The notes beneath the pieces were generated by a model that worked only from the letters and a program-made list of their open reading frames with translations, did not search any database and had not been told where the DNA came from. Position numbers and translations under genes: made by a program. Of a DNA stretch of 64,000 nucleotides, positions 33,605 to 44,014 are shown piece after piece. The stretch covers positions 62,001 through 126,000 of the forward strand of contig NZ_FOBX01000018.1 in the NCBI RefSeq assembly GCF_900109945.1, read 5' to 3'. Source of the DNA: Bradyrhizobium sp. OK095. Lineage in GTDB: Bacteria > Pseudomonadota > Alphaproteobacteria > Rhizobiales > Xanthobacteraceae. Position 1 is the stretch's first letter. Each line of letters opens with the position of its first letter.

Positions 33605-35791
33605 TCAGCGGGTGAACACCCGCTGGGGCTTGCGGCCGACCGGGGCCGACGGCTGGGCCGGGGCCCCACCACCGAACAGCCGCTCGAAGAAGTTCGGGCC
33701 GGACGAGCCGCCATTGTTGGCCGCCAACACGCCGTTCGGCAGCGTCGTTGCCGGGCGCGAATAGCTCGGCTGGGAGTGGGCGACGACGTTCTCTAGGTCC
33801 TTGCCGCGGCTGTTCTTCAGGATGTTGCTCATGGTCGCGTCGCGGCCATAGACGTCCTTGCGGAATTGCAGCTTGCCGCCATCGTCCACAAACGCGGTCT
33901 GATAGGTGATGTTGACCGGGATCGGCGTCGGGAATTTCAGGTCGATTTCGCCCTTGCCGTACATGCTGCGCACGCGCTCCGGCGTGTACTTCTCGTTCGG
34001 CAGCGCGATGCCGAGCAGCACGGAGGCGTACTGATCCGGGTTCTGCACGCGCATGCAGCCATGGCTGAAGGCGCGTTCGTCCCGGGCGAACAGGTTCTTG
34101 TCCGGCGTGTCGTGCTGATAGACCAGGAACTTGTTCGGGAAGTTGAAGCGGATGCGGCCGAGCGCGTTGGCTTCACCGGGCGGCTGCGAGATGTGCACCG
34201 AGCCGTCGCGGTTCTGCTCGAGCTTCAGACCCATGCGCTGAAGCACGGTCGGGTCCTGCTGCAATGCCGGCAGATATTCGCCATAGACGATCGACGGCGG
34301 CACGTTCCAGGTCGGATTGACCGTGATGTACTTCATCGTCTCGGTCAGCAGCGGGGTCGCGTGCTGGCCCGGCTTGCCGGTGACAACGCGGGTGGTCCAG
34401 ACCTGCTGTCCGCGCTGCATCACCTTCAGCGTGTAGTCGGGAATGTTGAGGATGACATAGGCATCGCCCAGCGAGGGCACGCCGAGGTCGCGCGGCAGCC
34501 AGCGCCAGCGCTCCATGTTCACCAGCACCACGTCGATCTGCTTGTCGCGCTTCGGGGTGTTGATCGCCTTCACGGTCACTGCGTCGAGAACGCCGGTCGC
34601 CTTCATCTCGGCGCCGTTCTGGAACTTGCGCACGGCTTCGGCGACGGTGGCGTCATAGCGGGTGTCGCTGGCGTTCTCGGCGAGGCCGAGCTTGGCGCGC
34701 AGTTGCGGCACGCGCGGATCTTCGACGACGATTTCCGCCTGCTTCTTGCCGGCCGGGGTGTATTTCAGCGCCGGGCCGTCGGCGATCTCGACCACCGGAC
34801 CGCTGCCCTGGCCGCGGAGCTCCGCAAGCTTGGCCTTCAGCTCCTTGTAGAGCTTTTGCGGCGGGTTATAGCTGTCGAGCGCTGCGGAGGCGTCAGTCGC
34901 GGTCGTGACCTTGGCGAGCACGTCGCTCGGATCAGTCGGATGCTCGGGATAGAGGATGTCGGCGCTGACCTGAGACCAGTGCATGCGGCCGCTCTGCGCC
35001 TGGCGCGCATAGTCGAACATGCTGGCGGTGAGCTTCAGCTCGGCGTCGGCGAGCGCATCGGGGTTGGTGGCGGCGGCGAAATCCGGCACCGGATAGTCGG
35101 CGGGGTTGAGCCCGTCGGAGGCCGCATCCTTCAGCCGCGCGATCACGCCCTTGGCCGCAGCGGTCAGGCTGCCGGCTTGCGTCCAGACCGGCGCGAAGTC
35201 GCGTGCACCGTAGAACTTCTCGATCGCGGCGCGCTCGGTCTTGCGGTCGAAATGGCGCGAGGTCTTGGCGCCGATGATGTCCTTGAGCTTGTCGGCAACC
35301 GGCTGGTCGGCAGCGGGAACATTGCTCGCGGCCTTCACCGGCTCGGCGGCTGGAGCGGCGGGTGCCGCAGGCGTTGCCGTCGCAGTGTCGGCCTTTGCTG
35401 GTTCAGATTTGGCGGGCTCGGTCTTCGCGGGCTCGGTCTTGGCCGTCTCGCTCTTGGGCGCCTCGACCGGAGGCGTGGTGGCGACGTCGGAAGGCTTGGT
35501 CTCGACCTTGTCCGGTGCGGGAGCGGCTTCAGCCTTCACGGGCTCCTTGGCAGCGTCCTTCGGGGCGTCCTGCACCGTGGCGGTGGTGTCGAGCCTGATG
35601 TCGGATGCGGTCGGGGGCGGGACGTTTGCGGGCTCGGGGCGCGGGATCGCGGCTTCGATCGCGAGCTCGGCCGCGCTGCTGCGCGCCTGATCCTGCGCCA
35701 GCGCCGCACCGGCCGAGACCGTGAGGAAGGTCGCCGCGACCGTCATCAAGACGCGGTCAAAGCCTCGACGGTGGTTCAAACAGTCACGCAT
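33605..35791 (-). CDS. Murein L,D-transpeptidase (YcbB-like)
   Basis: A 728-residue periplasmic enzyme that forms 3-3 cross-links in peptidoglycan. The signal peptide is RVLMTVAATFLTVSAGAALAQ. A long Ala/Pro/Lys-rich region (about residues 45-155) contains short repeats of the KTEPAK/SEPAK type. A scaffold domain and a peptidoglycan-binding repeat (AEAVRKFQNGAEMKATGVLDAVTVKAIN) follow. The YkuD catalytic domain has MKYITVNPTWNVPPSI and the active-site SHGCMR, Cys at about 579. The ATG at 35791 is chosen over a GTG nine bases upstream because of GGGG placement. The chromosomal neighbour, the M15-like enzyme, lies downstream on the same strand. Confidence 0.92.
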   Translation of the reverse strand: MRDCLNHRRGFDRVLMTVAATFLTVSAGAALAQDQARSSAAELAIEAAIPRPEPANVPPPTASDIRLDTTATVQDAPKDAAKEPVKAEAAPAPDKVETKPSDVATTPPVEAPKSETAKTEPAKTEPAKSEPAKADTATATPAAPAAPAAEPVKAASNVPAADQPVADKLKDIIGAKTSRHFDRKTERAAIEKFYGARDFAPVWTQAGSLTAAAKGVIARLKDAASDGLNPADYPVPDFAAATNPDALADAELKLTASMFDYARQAQSGRMHWSQVSADILYPEHPTDPSDVLAKVTTATDASAALDSYNPPQKLYKELKAKLAELRGQGSGPVVEIADGPALKYTPAGKKQAEIVVEDPRVPQLRAKLGLAENASDTRYDATVAEAVRKFQNGAEMKATGVLDAVTVKAINTPKRDKQIDVVLVNMERWRWLPRDLGVPSLGDAYVILNIPDYTLKVMQRGQQVWTTRVVTGKPGQHATPLLTETMKYITVNPTWNVPPSIVYGEYLPALQQDPTVLQRMGLKLEQNRDGSVHISQPPGEANALGRIRFNFPNKFLVYQHDTPDKNLFARDERAFSHGCMRVQNPDQYASVLLGIALPNEKYTPERVRSMYGKGEIDLKFPTPIPVNITYQTAFVDDGGKLQFRKDVYGRDATMSNILKNSRGKDLENVVAHSQPSYSRPATTLPNGVLAANNGGSSGPNFFERLFGGGAPAQPSAPVGRKPQRVFTR

Positions 35792-36137
35792 TGGTCGCAC
35801 CCCTTGGGTGAACTGTTCCTCGTGGAACAGCTTTCGTTATCGCCTATTGAGCTTCGGCTAAACCGCGCCGGCCTCTCGAAAGTTGCACGCCTGCACGCAA
35901 CGATTCTTACGCAGACGATATACAGGCCCCGATTTCGCAGCCAGCGCTACCCGGGACAACTCACGACAAACTGACTTCAAGGGAGCCTCTTGGCAACGGA
36001 TTGTGCGCCTGCAGCACGCGCTTTTCCCTCTGTCTGTCACTTCCAAGTCACGGTTCAAGTCGCAGTTGAATTCTGCCGTCATGCGAACGGCTTACGACCG
36101 TCCCGCAGCGTCGCGCGAACCTCCGTTCGCATGAGGC
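35792..36137. other. Intergenic region with a long inverted repeat
   Basis: About 345 bases between the response regulator stop and the L,D-transpeptidase start, both leftward. Just past the regulator stop, TCATGCGAACGG (36079-36090) and CCGTTCGCATGA (36123-36134) form a perfect 12-bp inverted repeat around 32 bases. The rest should contain the transpeptidase promoter. No further gene is seen. Confidence 0.55.
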
Positions 36138-37634
<1,497 letters not shown>

Positions 37635-37761
37635 GGTGTTCCCCGCACGCTACTACTATCTGTCTCGAATCGGGGCACTCTGGCCGAAGCCGATTAACGC
37701 ACTCTTAAACCTTGATGCCCCCGCCCGCCGTCGCGATTGTTGAACACAGGTTTCCCACACA

Positions 37762-39672
37762 ATGAATTCGCGCTCCAAATCTGCTCTCAAGAAGTCTGCC
37801 TTGAAGAAGCCCGCTCTCCGCAAGCCAGCCACCAAGACATCCGCCGTCAAGAAATCCGCCACCAAGGCAAAACCCTCCAGCAAACCTGCGAGCAAGACCG
37901 GCAAGCTTCCGGAGTGGAACCTGGCCGATCTCTATTCCGGGATCGATGCGCCGGAAGTGGCGCGCGATCTCGCAAAGATGGATGCCGATTGCGTCGCGTT
38001 CGAGACCGACTTCAAGGGCAAGCTCGCAACAGGAACAGCAAACGAAGATGGCGGAAAATGGCTCGCGCAGGCCGTGCGACGCTATGAGGCGATCGACGAT
38101 CTGGCCGGCCGCCTCGGCTCCTATGCCGGCCTGGTCCATGCCGGCGACAGCGTGGACCCTGCGATTTCAAAGTTTTACGGCGATGTGTCGGAGCGGCTGA
38201 CGGATGCGTCGACGCATTTGCTGTTCTTCGCGCTCGAGCTCAATCGCGTCGATGACGATATTTTGAACCGCGCGATCCAGGCGCCGGAGCTGGCGCACTA
38301 CCGTCCCTGGATCGAGGATCTGCGCAAGGAGAAGCCGTATCAGCTCGACGACAAGCTCGAGCAGCTGTTCCTGGAGAAGTCCCAGACCGGCTATTCCGCC
38401 TTCAACCGGCTGTTCGACCAGACCATCTCCGGCTTGCGATTCAAAGTCGGGTCCAAGGAGCTCGCGATCGAGCCGACACTCAATTTTCTGGCGGACCGCG
38501 ACGGCGCCAAGCGCAAGGCGGCGGCGGAAGCACTGGCAAAGACGTTCAAGGCCAATGAGCGCACCTTTGCGCTGATCACCAACACCCTCGCCAAGGACAA
38601 GGACATCTCCGACAATTGGCGCGGCTTCAAGGACGTCGCGGATTCCCGGCATCTGAGCAACCGCGTCGAGCGCGAGGTGGTGGACGCGCTGGTCGCCTCG
38701 GTGCGCGCGGCCTATCCAAAGCTGTCGCATCGCTATTACGCGCTGAAGGCGAAGTGGTTCGGCAGGAAGCGGCTGGCTTATTGGGACCGCAACGCGCCGC
38801 TGCCGTTCGCGGCGACCGAAATCATCGGCTGGCCCGACGCGCGGAACATGGTGCTGACGGCCTATCGCGGCTTCTCGCCCAAAATGGCTGACATCGCCGA
38901 GCGCTTCTTCACCGACCGCTGGATCGACGCGCCGGTGCGTCCGGGCAAGGCCCCGGGCGCCTTCTCGCATCCGACCACGCCGTCGGCGCATCCTTACGTG
39001 CTCATGAACTACCAGGGCAAGCCGCGCGACGTGATGACGCTCGCGCATGAGCTCGGCCATGGCGTGCATCAGGTGCTGGCGGCCAAGAACGGCGCGCTGA
39101 TGGCGCCGACGCCGCTGACGCTGGCGGAGACCGCGAGCGTGTTCGGCGAGATGCTGACCTTCCGCCGGCTGCTGGCGCAGACCAAGAGCGCAAAGCAGCG
39201 CCAGGCGCTGCTCGCCGGCAAGGTCGAGGACATGATCAACACCGTGGTGCGGCAGATCGCGTTCTATTCGTTCGAGCGCGCGGTCCACACCGAGCGCAAG
39301 AACGGCGAGCTGACCGCGACGCGGCTCGGCGAGATCTGGCTGTCGGTGCAGGGCGAGAGCCTCGGTCCCGCGATCGAGATCAAGGCGGGTTACGAGAACT
39401 ACTGGATGTACATCCCGCACTTCATCCACTCGCCGTTCTATGTCTACGCCTATGCGTTCGGCGATTGCCTCGTGAACTCGCTCTACGCCGTCTACGAGAA
39501 CGCGGCCGAGGGATTTGCCGAGCGCTATCTCGACATGCTCGCCGCCGGCGGCACTAAGCACTATTCCGAGCTGCTGCGGCCGTTCGGGCTCGACGCCAAG
39601 GATCCCAAATTCTGGGACGGCGGCCTGAGCGTCATCGCCGGGATGATCGACGAACTGGAGGCGATGGGCTGA
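37762..39672 (+). CDS. pepF: M3 family oligoendopeptidase with basic N-terminal tail
   Basis: A 636-residue zinc peptidase of the PepF/thimet family that cuts short peptides in the cytoplasm. The zinc motif HELGH is at 429-433, followed by VHQVLA and the distal Glu region (ETASVFGEMLTFRRL). The C-terminal part has YSFERAVHTERKNGELTATRLGEIW and FVYAYAFGDCLVNSLY-like segments of the family. Before the usual start (about residue 48, GKLPEWNLADLYSGID) lies a tail of Lys, Ala, Ser, Pro and Thr that resembles histone H1 C-termini. It may bind DNA or RNA, or be a poorly cleaved leader; this is inference. The tail is encoded in frame from the first ATG. Confidence 0.93.
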   Translation: MNSRSKSALKKSALKKPALRKPATKTSAVKKSATKAKPSSKPASKTGKLPEWNLADLYSGIDAPEVARDLAKMDADCVAFETDFKGKLATGTANEDGGKWLAQAVRRYEAIDDLAGRLGSYAGLVHAGDSVDPAISKFYGDVSERLTDASTHLLFFALELNRVDDDILNRAIQAPELAHYRPWIEDLRKEKPYQLDDKLEQLFLEKSQTGYSAFNRLFDQTISGLRFKVGSKELAIEPTLNFLADRDGAKRKAAAEALAKTFKANERTFALITNTLAKDKDISDNWRGFKDVADSRHLSNRVEREVVDALVASVRAAYPKLSHRYYALKAKWFGRKRLAYWDRNAPLPFAATEIIGWPDARNMVLTAYRGFSPKMADIAERFFTDRWIDAPVRPGKAPGAFSHPTTPSAHPYVLMNYQGKPRDVMTLAHELGHGVHQVLAAKNGALMAPTPLTLAETASVFGEMLTFRRLLAQTKSAKQRQALLAGKVEDMINTVVRQIAFYSFERAVHTERKNGELTATRLGEIWLSVQGESLGPAIEIKAGYENYWMYIPHFIHSPFYVYAYAFGDCLVNSLYAVYENAAEGFAERYLDMLAAGGTKHYSELLRPFGLDAKDPKFWDGGLSVIAGMIDELEAMG

Positions 39673-39882
39673 GGCAGCGGCGCACGGTCTGGCGACGGAG
39701 CGGCGGGGCCGCCGCGGGTCCCGGCCCGCTCCCGCCAAGCCACCTTCGCGACGGCGCGCGAGGCGTTGCTATTTTGGATTGAACGTTCGCGCGTCCTTGC
39801 CAGACTAATCCTGTGCGGCACTATTTTTTCAGAATGCAATTTTTGATTGTTGATTGTCCGAGTGCCGGGTTCGGAGGCCGAT

Positions 39883-42800
39883 ATGGCCAGGATGGGAGCC
39901 CGCGTCCCGCAGCCTGATCCGGTGCGGCATGTGGAAACGCAGAAGCCTTGGGGCGAGCAGCACCGGAACATGGTCAGGCTCGAGCTGGCGGCGATCAACA
40001 CGCGCCGCCGGGCCGAGGGATTCGACCCCGTGCAATATCCCGGCGACGACAAGGCGATCGAAACGGTAGGCCTCGCCCTTTCGGGAGGCGGCATCCGCTC
40101 TTCCGCCATCGGTCTCGGCGTCTTGCAGGCGCTCAATCATCACGATCTCATCAAGCGCGTCGACTATCTGTCGACGGTCTCGGGCGGCGGTTATGTCGGC
40201 AGTTCCCTGACCGCGACGATGACCCGCTCGGGCCATTTCGTTTTCGGCAACCGCAGCGCCGACGGGCCGAAACTGGCCAAGGAGATCAGTGACACGCCTG
40301 CGGTCGGTCACATCCGCAATTATTCGAATTACCTCGTTCCCGCAGGCGTGCGCGACCTGATCACCGGCATTGCGATCGTCGTTCGGGGCCTCGTCGCCAA
40401 TCTCGGCCTGACCTTGCCGGCGGTGTTGTGCGTCGCGGCGATCACGGTGCTGTCCAATGCGGCGCGGTCGTCGCTCTATGTGGCCAATTTCTTCGGGCTC
40501 AGCGTCGAGGATGACCAGCTTTTCGGACCATTGGCATGGCTCGGATCCGCGCCGGGCTTCATTCTGGCGGGCGTCGCGGCGGCGCTGTTGATGTTGTCGG
40601 CAGGAGGGGTCTATCGCGTCGTCTTCACGGTCGCTCGGCGTGAATTCTTTCAGTACACCGCGGGACTTGCGCTCGCGATGGGGTTCATCTGCGCGATCGC
40701 ACGTTATCTGTCGGTCGACCATTTCGGGCTGACGCTGGCCGCCGTTCTGCTGGGGCTGATTCTGTTCTTCGCCTGGGCGATATTGCGATCCGTGCTGCCC
40801 ATCACCCGAGGCGAATTCCGCGGCTATCCGCCGACGATCGGCGCGACCTATCTGGTGCTGCTGGCGGCGATCTGCTTCTTCGAATTCCAGCCCTTCATGA
40901 TCGCGCAGATGTTCGACATCGCCGAGGCCAATGCGAACCAGTCGGGCGGCATCGTTGCAGGCGTTGCGATCAAGTGGGTTCAATCGCTCGCCGCCATCAC
41001 GGCGCCGGTCGCCGCGGCCGTGACGGTGTTCAGGCAGCAATTCGCCGACCTGCTGAAGGGGGCCGGCGCGTCTGACCTGACGTCACGCCTGCTCGCCCAT
41101 GTCGCGAAAGCCGCCGTGATCGTTGCCGGCCTCGCGGTGCCGCTGCTGATCTGGGTCGGATATCTCTACCTCTGCTATTGGGGCATCGCCGACGACAAGG
41201 TGCTGGAGGACAGGAGTCGCCAATATCAGATGGCGGACGAGTGGGGCCGGGCAGCCGTGAGGCCTATGCCGGGCAGACTGGCCCGCGCAAAGGACAGTGC
41301 GCGATTGGATCCGGCGTCGCGAACGCCATCCGCCGAAATCGGCGGCCGCAACCAGACCGGCAACGACACCAGGACGGAAACCAGGGCCAGGGCGAAAAAC
41401 GAACCAAGGTCGCTGTCGGCGAAGAAGGATGTGACCCCGGTATCGCACATTCCATCCTGGCTGTTTTCGATCGCGCCCTGGCGTGCCTCCACGGACGTCG
41501 AGACATCCGCCGACGAATTCCAGTGGGTAAAGTACCGCTTCGGCAACAACGTCAATCTGCGGATGGCGGGGCTCTACCTGGTTGCCGCGATCATCCTGTT
41601 CGCGCTGTCGTGGATTCTGGGACCGAATGCAAATTCCCTGCATCGCCTCTATCGCGACCGGCTGAGCAAGGCCTTCCTGTTCAACCCGTGCTACTATGCT
41701 GATGGCGAGCCGGCACGGAACGAGCCGAGTCTTGACCAGGGGCGTGACTTCCTCCCGCTCGACGAGGAGAAGCTGAGCCATTTGCTTCATCCCACGGTCG
41801 ATGAGGCCGACGGGCCGGCGCAGGTGATCGCCAAGGCCCTCGCTTCACCGTACCACATCGTGAACGCCGCCCTGAACATCCAGGGCTCTGACTTCGCCAA
41901 TCGGCGCGGACGGAATGCCGATTTCTTCATGTTCTCGCCGTTGCGTGTGGGCAGCGAAGCGACCGGCTATGCGCGCACCTGCGCGTTCGAAAAGGTCGCG
42001 CCGGGCCTCGACCTTGCGACCGCCATGGCGATCTCGGGGGCTGCTGCGTCCTCGAACATGGGCTCCGGGTCGATCAAATCGCTGACGCCGACCCTGGCGT
42101 TGCTCAACGTGCGTCTCGGCTACTGGCTCAAGAATCCGCGCTATGTGGACTCCAAGGACAGGCCGCAGCATCACTCGACGCCGCTGTTCCTGTGGTCTGA
42201 AATCTCGGGGCGCCTCTACGAGAACGCCGACGCGGTCTATCTCACCGATGGTGGGCACATCGAGAATCTCGGCGTCTACGAATTGTTGCGCCGGCGGTGC
42301 AGGGTGATCATCGCGGTCGACGCGGAAGCCGATGCGCCGATGAATTTCTCTGCGCTGGTGACCTTGCAGCGATACGCGCGCATCGACCTCGGGATCATCA
42401 TCGACCTGCCGTGGACGCCGATCCGCAACGCGACGCGGGAATGGATGAATTGCAACGCTGGCAAGCCGTTGGGGGAGCCGCTGCGATCGTCCGCCGGACC
42501 GCATGTCGCGATCGGCAGGATCGACTATGGCGGGGAAGAGACGGGATATCTCGTCTACATCAAGTCGTCCCTGAGTGGCGACGAGAACGATTACATCCGC
42601 GACTATGCGCGTCGCAACGATACCTTTCCGCACGAAACCACGGGCGACCAGTTCTTCTCCGAGGAGCAGTTCGAGGTCTACCGCGCGCTCGGCTTCCATA
42701 TGACGCATGGCTTCCTCAGCGAGGATGCCGGCGCCGACGAGATCGTCGTCAACGTCCCGGGCGAGCGCTGTGCGAGGCGCGGCTTCTGCGACAGCAAGAT

Positions 42801-42894
42801 GGACTCCATCCGAGCAGTCCGCCGCGCCCTCGGTCTGTCGGTCGAGGAGCCGCCGCCGCCGACCGTGACGGTCGCCGTGCTGGATATGGGGTGA
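39883..42894 (+). CDS. Large patatin-like membrane phospholipase with split catalytic domain
   Basis: A 1003-residue protein. The N-terminal part has the oxyanion motif ALSGGGIRSSAIGLGVLQAL (GGG at 68-70) and the nucleophile elbow TVSGGGY (Ser100). The catalytic Asp lies far away in LTDGGHIENLGVYELL (Asp789). Between them are about seven or eight membrane helices (about residues 165-440 and 555-580) and a charged loop (about 445-545). The C-terminal part contains NIQGSDFANRRGRNADFFMFSP and NMGSGSIKSL, also seen in large patatin-like proteins. It is probably a lipid acyl hydrolase anchored in the inner membrane. GGAGG five bases before the ATG at 39883 fixes the start; an upstream TTG is less likely. 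Confidence 0.85.
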   Translation: MARMGARVPQPDPVRHVETQKPWGEQHRNMVRLELAAINTRRRAEGFDPVQYPGDDKAIETVGLALSGGGIRSSAIGLGVLQALNHHDLIKRVDYLSTVSGGGYVGSSLTATMTRSGHFVFGNRSADGPKLAKEISDTPAVGHIRNYSNYLVPAGVRDLITGIAIVVRGLVANLGLTLPAVLCVAAITVLSNAARSSLYVANFFGLSVEDDQLFGPLAWLGSAPGFILAGVAAALLMLSAGGVYRVVFTVARREFFQYTAGLALAMGFICAIARYLSVDHFGLTLAAVLLGLILFFAWAILRSVLPITRGEFRGYPPTIGATYLVLLAAICFFEFQPFMIAQMFDIAEANANQSGGIVAGVAIKWVQSLAAITAPVAAAVTVFRQQFADLLKGAGASDLTSRLLAHVAKAAVIVAGLAVPLLIWVGYLYLCYWGIADDKVLEDRSRQYQMADEWGRAAVRPMPGRLARAKDSARLDPASRTPSAEIGGRNQTGNDTRTETRARAKNEPRSLSAKKDVTPVSHIPSWLFSIAPWRASTDVETSADEFQWVKYRFGNNVNLRMAGLYLVAAIILFALSWILGPNANSLHRLYRDRLSKAFLFNPCYYADGEPARNEPSLDQGRDFLPLDEEKLSHLLHPTVDEADGPAQVIAKALASPYHIVNAALNIQGSDFANRRGRNADFFMFSPLRVGSEATGYARTCAFEKVAPGLDLATAMAISGAAASSNMGSGSIKSLTPTLALLNVRLGYWLKNPRYVDSKDRPQHHSTPLFLWSEISGRLYENADAVYLTDGGHIENLGVYELLRRRCRVIIAVDAEADAPMNFSALVTLQRYARIDLGIIIDLPWTPIRNATREWMNCNAGKPLGEPLRSSAGPHVAIGRIDYGGEETGYLVYIKSSLSGDENDYIRDYARRNDTFPHETTGDQFFSEEQFEVYRALGFHMTHGFLSEDAGADEIVVNVPGERCARRGFCDSKMDSIRAVRRALGLSVEEPPPPTVTVAVLDMG

Positions 42895-42950
42895 GGCGAG
42901 GGGGGTGCCGAACGGGTGTAAAACATCTGTTGAACGCAGGGATTTTGTCG

Positions 42951-42970
42951 TGTTATACATTTGTATAACA
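42951..42970. promoter_or_regulatory. Operator palindrome of the AbrB-Doc toxin-antitoxin operon
   Basis: TGTTATACATTTGTATAACA has 9-bp arms around TT and is perfect. It ends 11 bases before the antitoxin ATG, so it probably overlaps the promoter or transcript start. Antitoxins of this type repress their own operon through such sites. Confidence 0.75.
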
Positions 42971-42981
42971 TAGGTGTGACC

Positions 42982-43242
42982 ATGAATGCCTCCCCCAAGG
43001 ACGTGAAGAGCGAATCCACCGTTCTTCAGGTGCGAAAGATCGGCAATTCCATCGGCGTCATTCTGCCGAAGGAGTTGGCTGCGCGTCTCAATCTCAAGGA
43101 AGGCGATAAGCTGTTTCCGGTGGAGCAACCGGACGGCGGGTTCTTGCTGACGCCCCATGATCCTGATTTCGAGAAGGCAATGGAAGTCGCGCGGCGAGGC
43201 ATGAAGCGTTATCACAACGCCCTCGCTGAACTCGCCAAGTGA
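42982..43242 (+). CDS. AbrB/MazE-family antitoxin
   Basis: An 86-residue DNA-binding antitoxin. The swapped-hairpin AbrB domain spans about residues 10-55 (STVLQVRKIGNSIGVILPKELAARLNLKEGDKLFPVEQPDGGFLLTP). The C-terminal tail (DPDFEKAMEVARRGMKRYHNALAELAK) should fold on the toxin. The ATG at 42982 is preferred over an upstream TTG that lies in the operator. The toxin gene begins in the GTGA overlap at the end of this gene, so the two are co-translated, the usual arrangement for keeping antitoxin in excess. Confidence 0.92.
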   Translation: MNASPKDVKSESTVLQVRKIGNSIGVILPKELAARLNLKEGDKLFPVEQPDGGFLLTPHDPDFEKAMEVARRGMKRYHNALAELAK

Positions 43243-43625
43243 GCGAGCTGTTCTGGCTGACGCGTCAAATGATCATTGCCATCCACGACGAACAGCTCGC
43301 TATCCACGGTGGTGCTAGCGGCCTTCGCGATGCGGGCACGCTCGGCTCCGCGCTTGATCGGCCAAAAAACAAATGGTCGTACGAGAACGCCGACCTCCCC
43401 GAATTGGCGGCGGCGCATGCCTTCGACATTGCGCGCAACCATCCATTCGTCGACGGCAACAAGCGCACGTCACTGCTCGCGCTGTACACGTTCCTCGGCG
43501 TCAACGGCATCGACTTCGCTGTGCCCGAGGCGGAAGCGGCAGCGATCATCCTCTCACTCGCCGCCGGTGAAGTCAGCGAGCAGAGCCTGACACGCTGGAT
43601 TCGCGACAATCTGGATTCCGAATGA
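43239..43625 (+). CDS. doc: Doc-family (death-on-curing) toxin
   Basis: A 128-residue Fic-fold toxin. In phage P1 Doc, this fold phosphorylates elongation factor Tu and halts translation. The Doc signature HPFVDGNKR is at residues 68-76, with Lys where AMPylating Fic proteins have Gly. Upstream elements SGLRDAGTLGSALDRPKNKW and the following TSLLALYTFLGVNGIDF match the family. The GTG start overlaps the antitoxin stop by four bases. The pairing of an AbrB-type antitoxin with Doc, instead of Phd, is known but less common. Confidence 0.93.
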   Translation: MSELFWLTRQMIIAIHDEQLAIHGGASGLRDAGTLGSALDRPKNKWSYENADLPELAAAHAFDIARNHPFVDGNKRTSLLALYTFLGVNGIDFAVPEAEAAAIILSLAAGEVSEQSLTRWIRDNLDSE

Positions 43626-43722
43626 GCTGATTTGCTGCAAAACCGCGTCTGCCTGCCGTTGCCCTGCCCGAAGGATTAAGGTATCCCAGCCCAAGAATTC
43701 GACTTTCGACTGGGGACAATCC

Positions 43723-43875
43723 ATGGCTGACCATAGCGAAGTGGCCTACACCACTGCTGACGGCAACGACTATATTGCCCACGAGCAGACCTATGAGGGC
43801 TTCATCAAGCTGGTGAAGTACGGCACGGCCTCGGTTGCGCTCATCGTCATCCTGATGGCGATCTTCCTGACCTGA
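43723..43875 (+). CDS. aa3-type cytochrome c oxidase subunit IV
   Basis: A 50-residue membrane protein. The polar N-terminus (MADHSEVAYTTADGNDYIAHEQTYEGFIKLVKYG) is followed by one helix (TASVALIVILMAIFLT) at the C-terminus. It matches the small bacterial aa3-oxidase subunit IV family, a single helix that packs on the outside of the oxidase core. The main oxidase genes are not in this window. It lies about 140 bases before the transhydrogenase genes, a frequent neighbour in alphaproteobacteria. A GGGGA site precedes the ATG. Confidence 0.85.
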   Translation: MADHSEVAYTTADGNDYIAHEQTYEGFIKLVKYGTASVALIVILMAIFLT

Positions 43876-44014
43876 TTGATCGCCTGCTGCATCCGCCAAC
43901 GCCGGCGGCTGCTTATAAAATTTGCATACAAGCCGGTTCCAAAACCGGTATCCAACGTTGCGGGAGTGACGCTAAGTTCGCGTGCGCGTTTTTGCCCGCG
44001 TCGCCGGAGGGCCT

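Noticed and set aside
33866..35974. 702-codon forward frame opposite the L,D-transpeptidase gene
   Set aside because: The reverse-strand gene has the YkuD active site; the forward product is Gly/Arg/Val-rich and without motifs.
38167..39738. 523-codon reverse-strand frame inside the M3 peptidase gene
   Set aside because: The forward gene has HELGH and its distal Glu, and the reverse product is an Arg/His/Leu-rich shadow.
39883..43625. Patatin gene plus toxin-antitoxin as a CBASS-like defence island
   Set aside because: No cyclic-nucleotide synthase, Cap2/Cap3 or other defence gene is present. The patatin has a different architecture from CapV.
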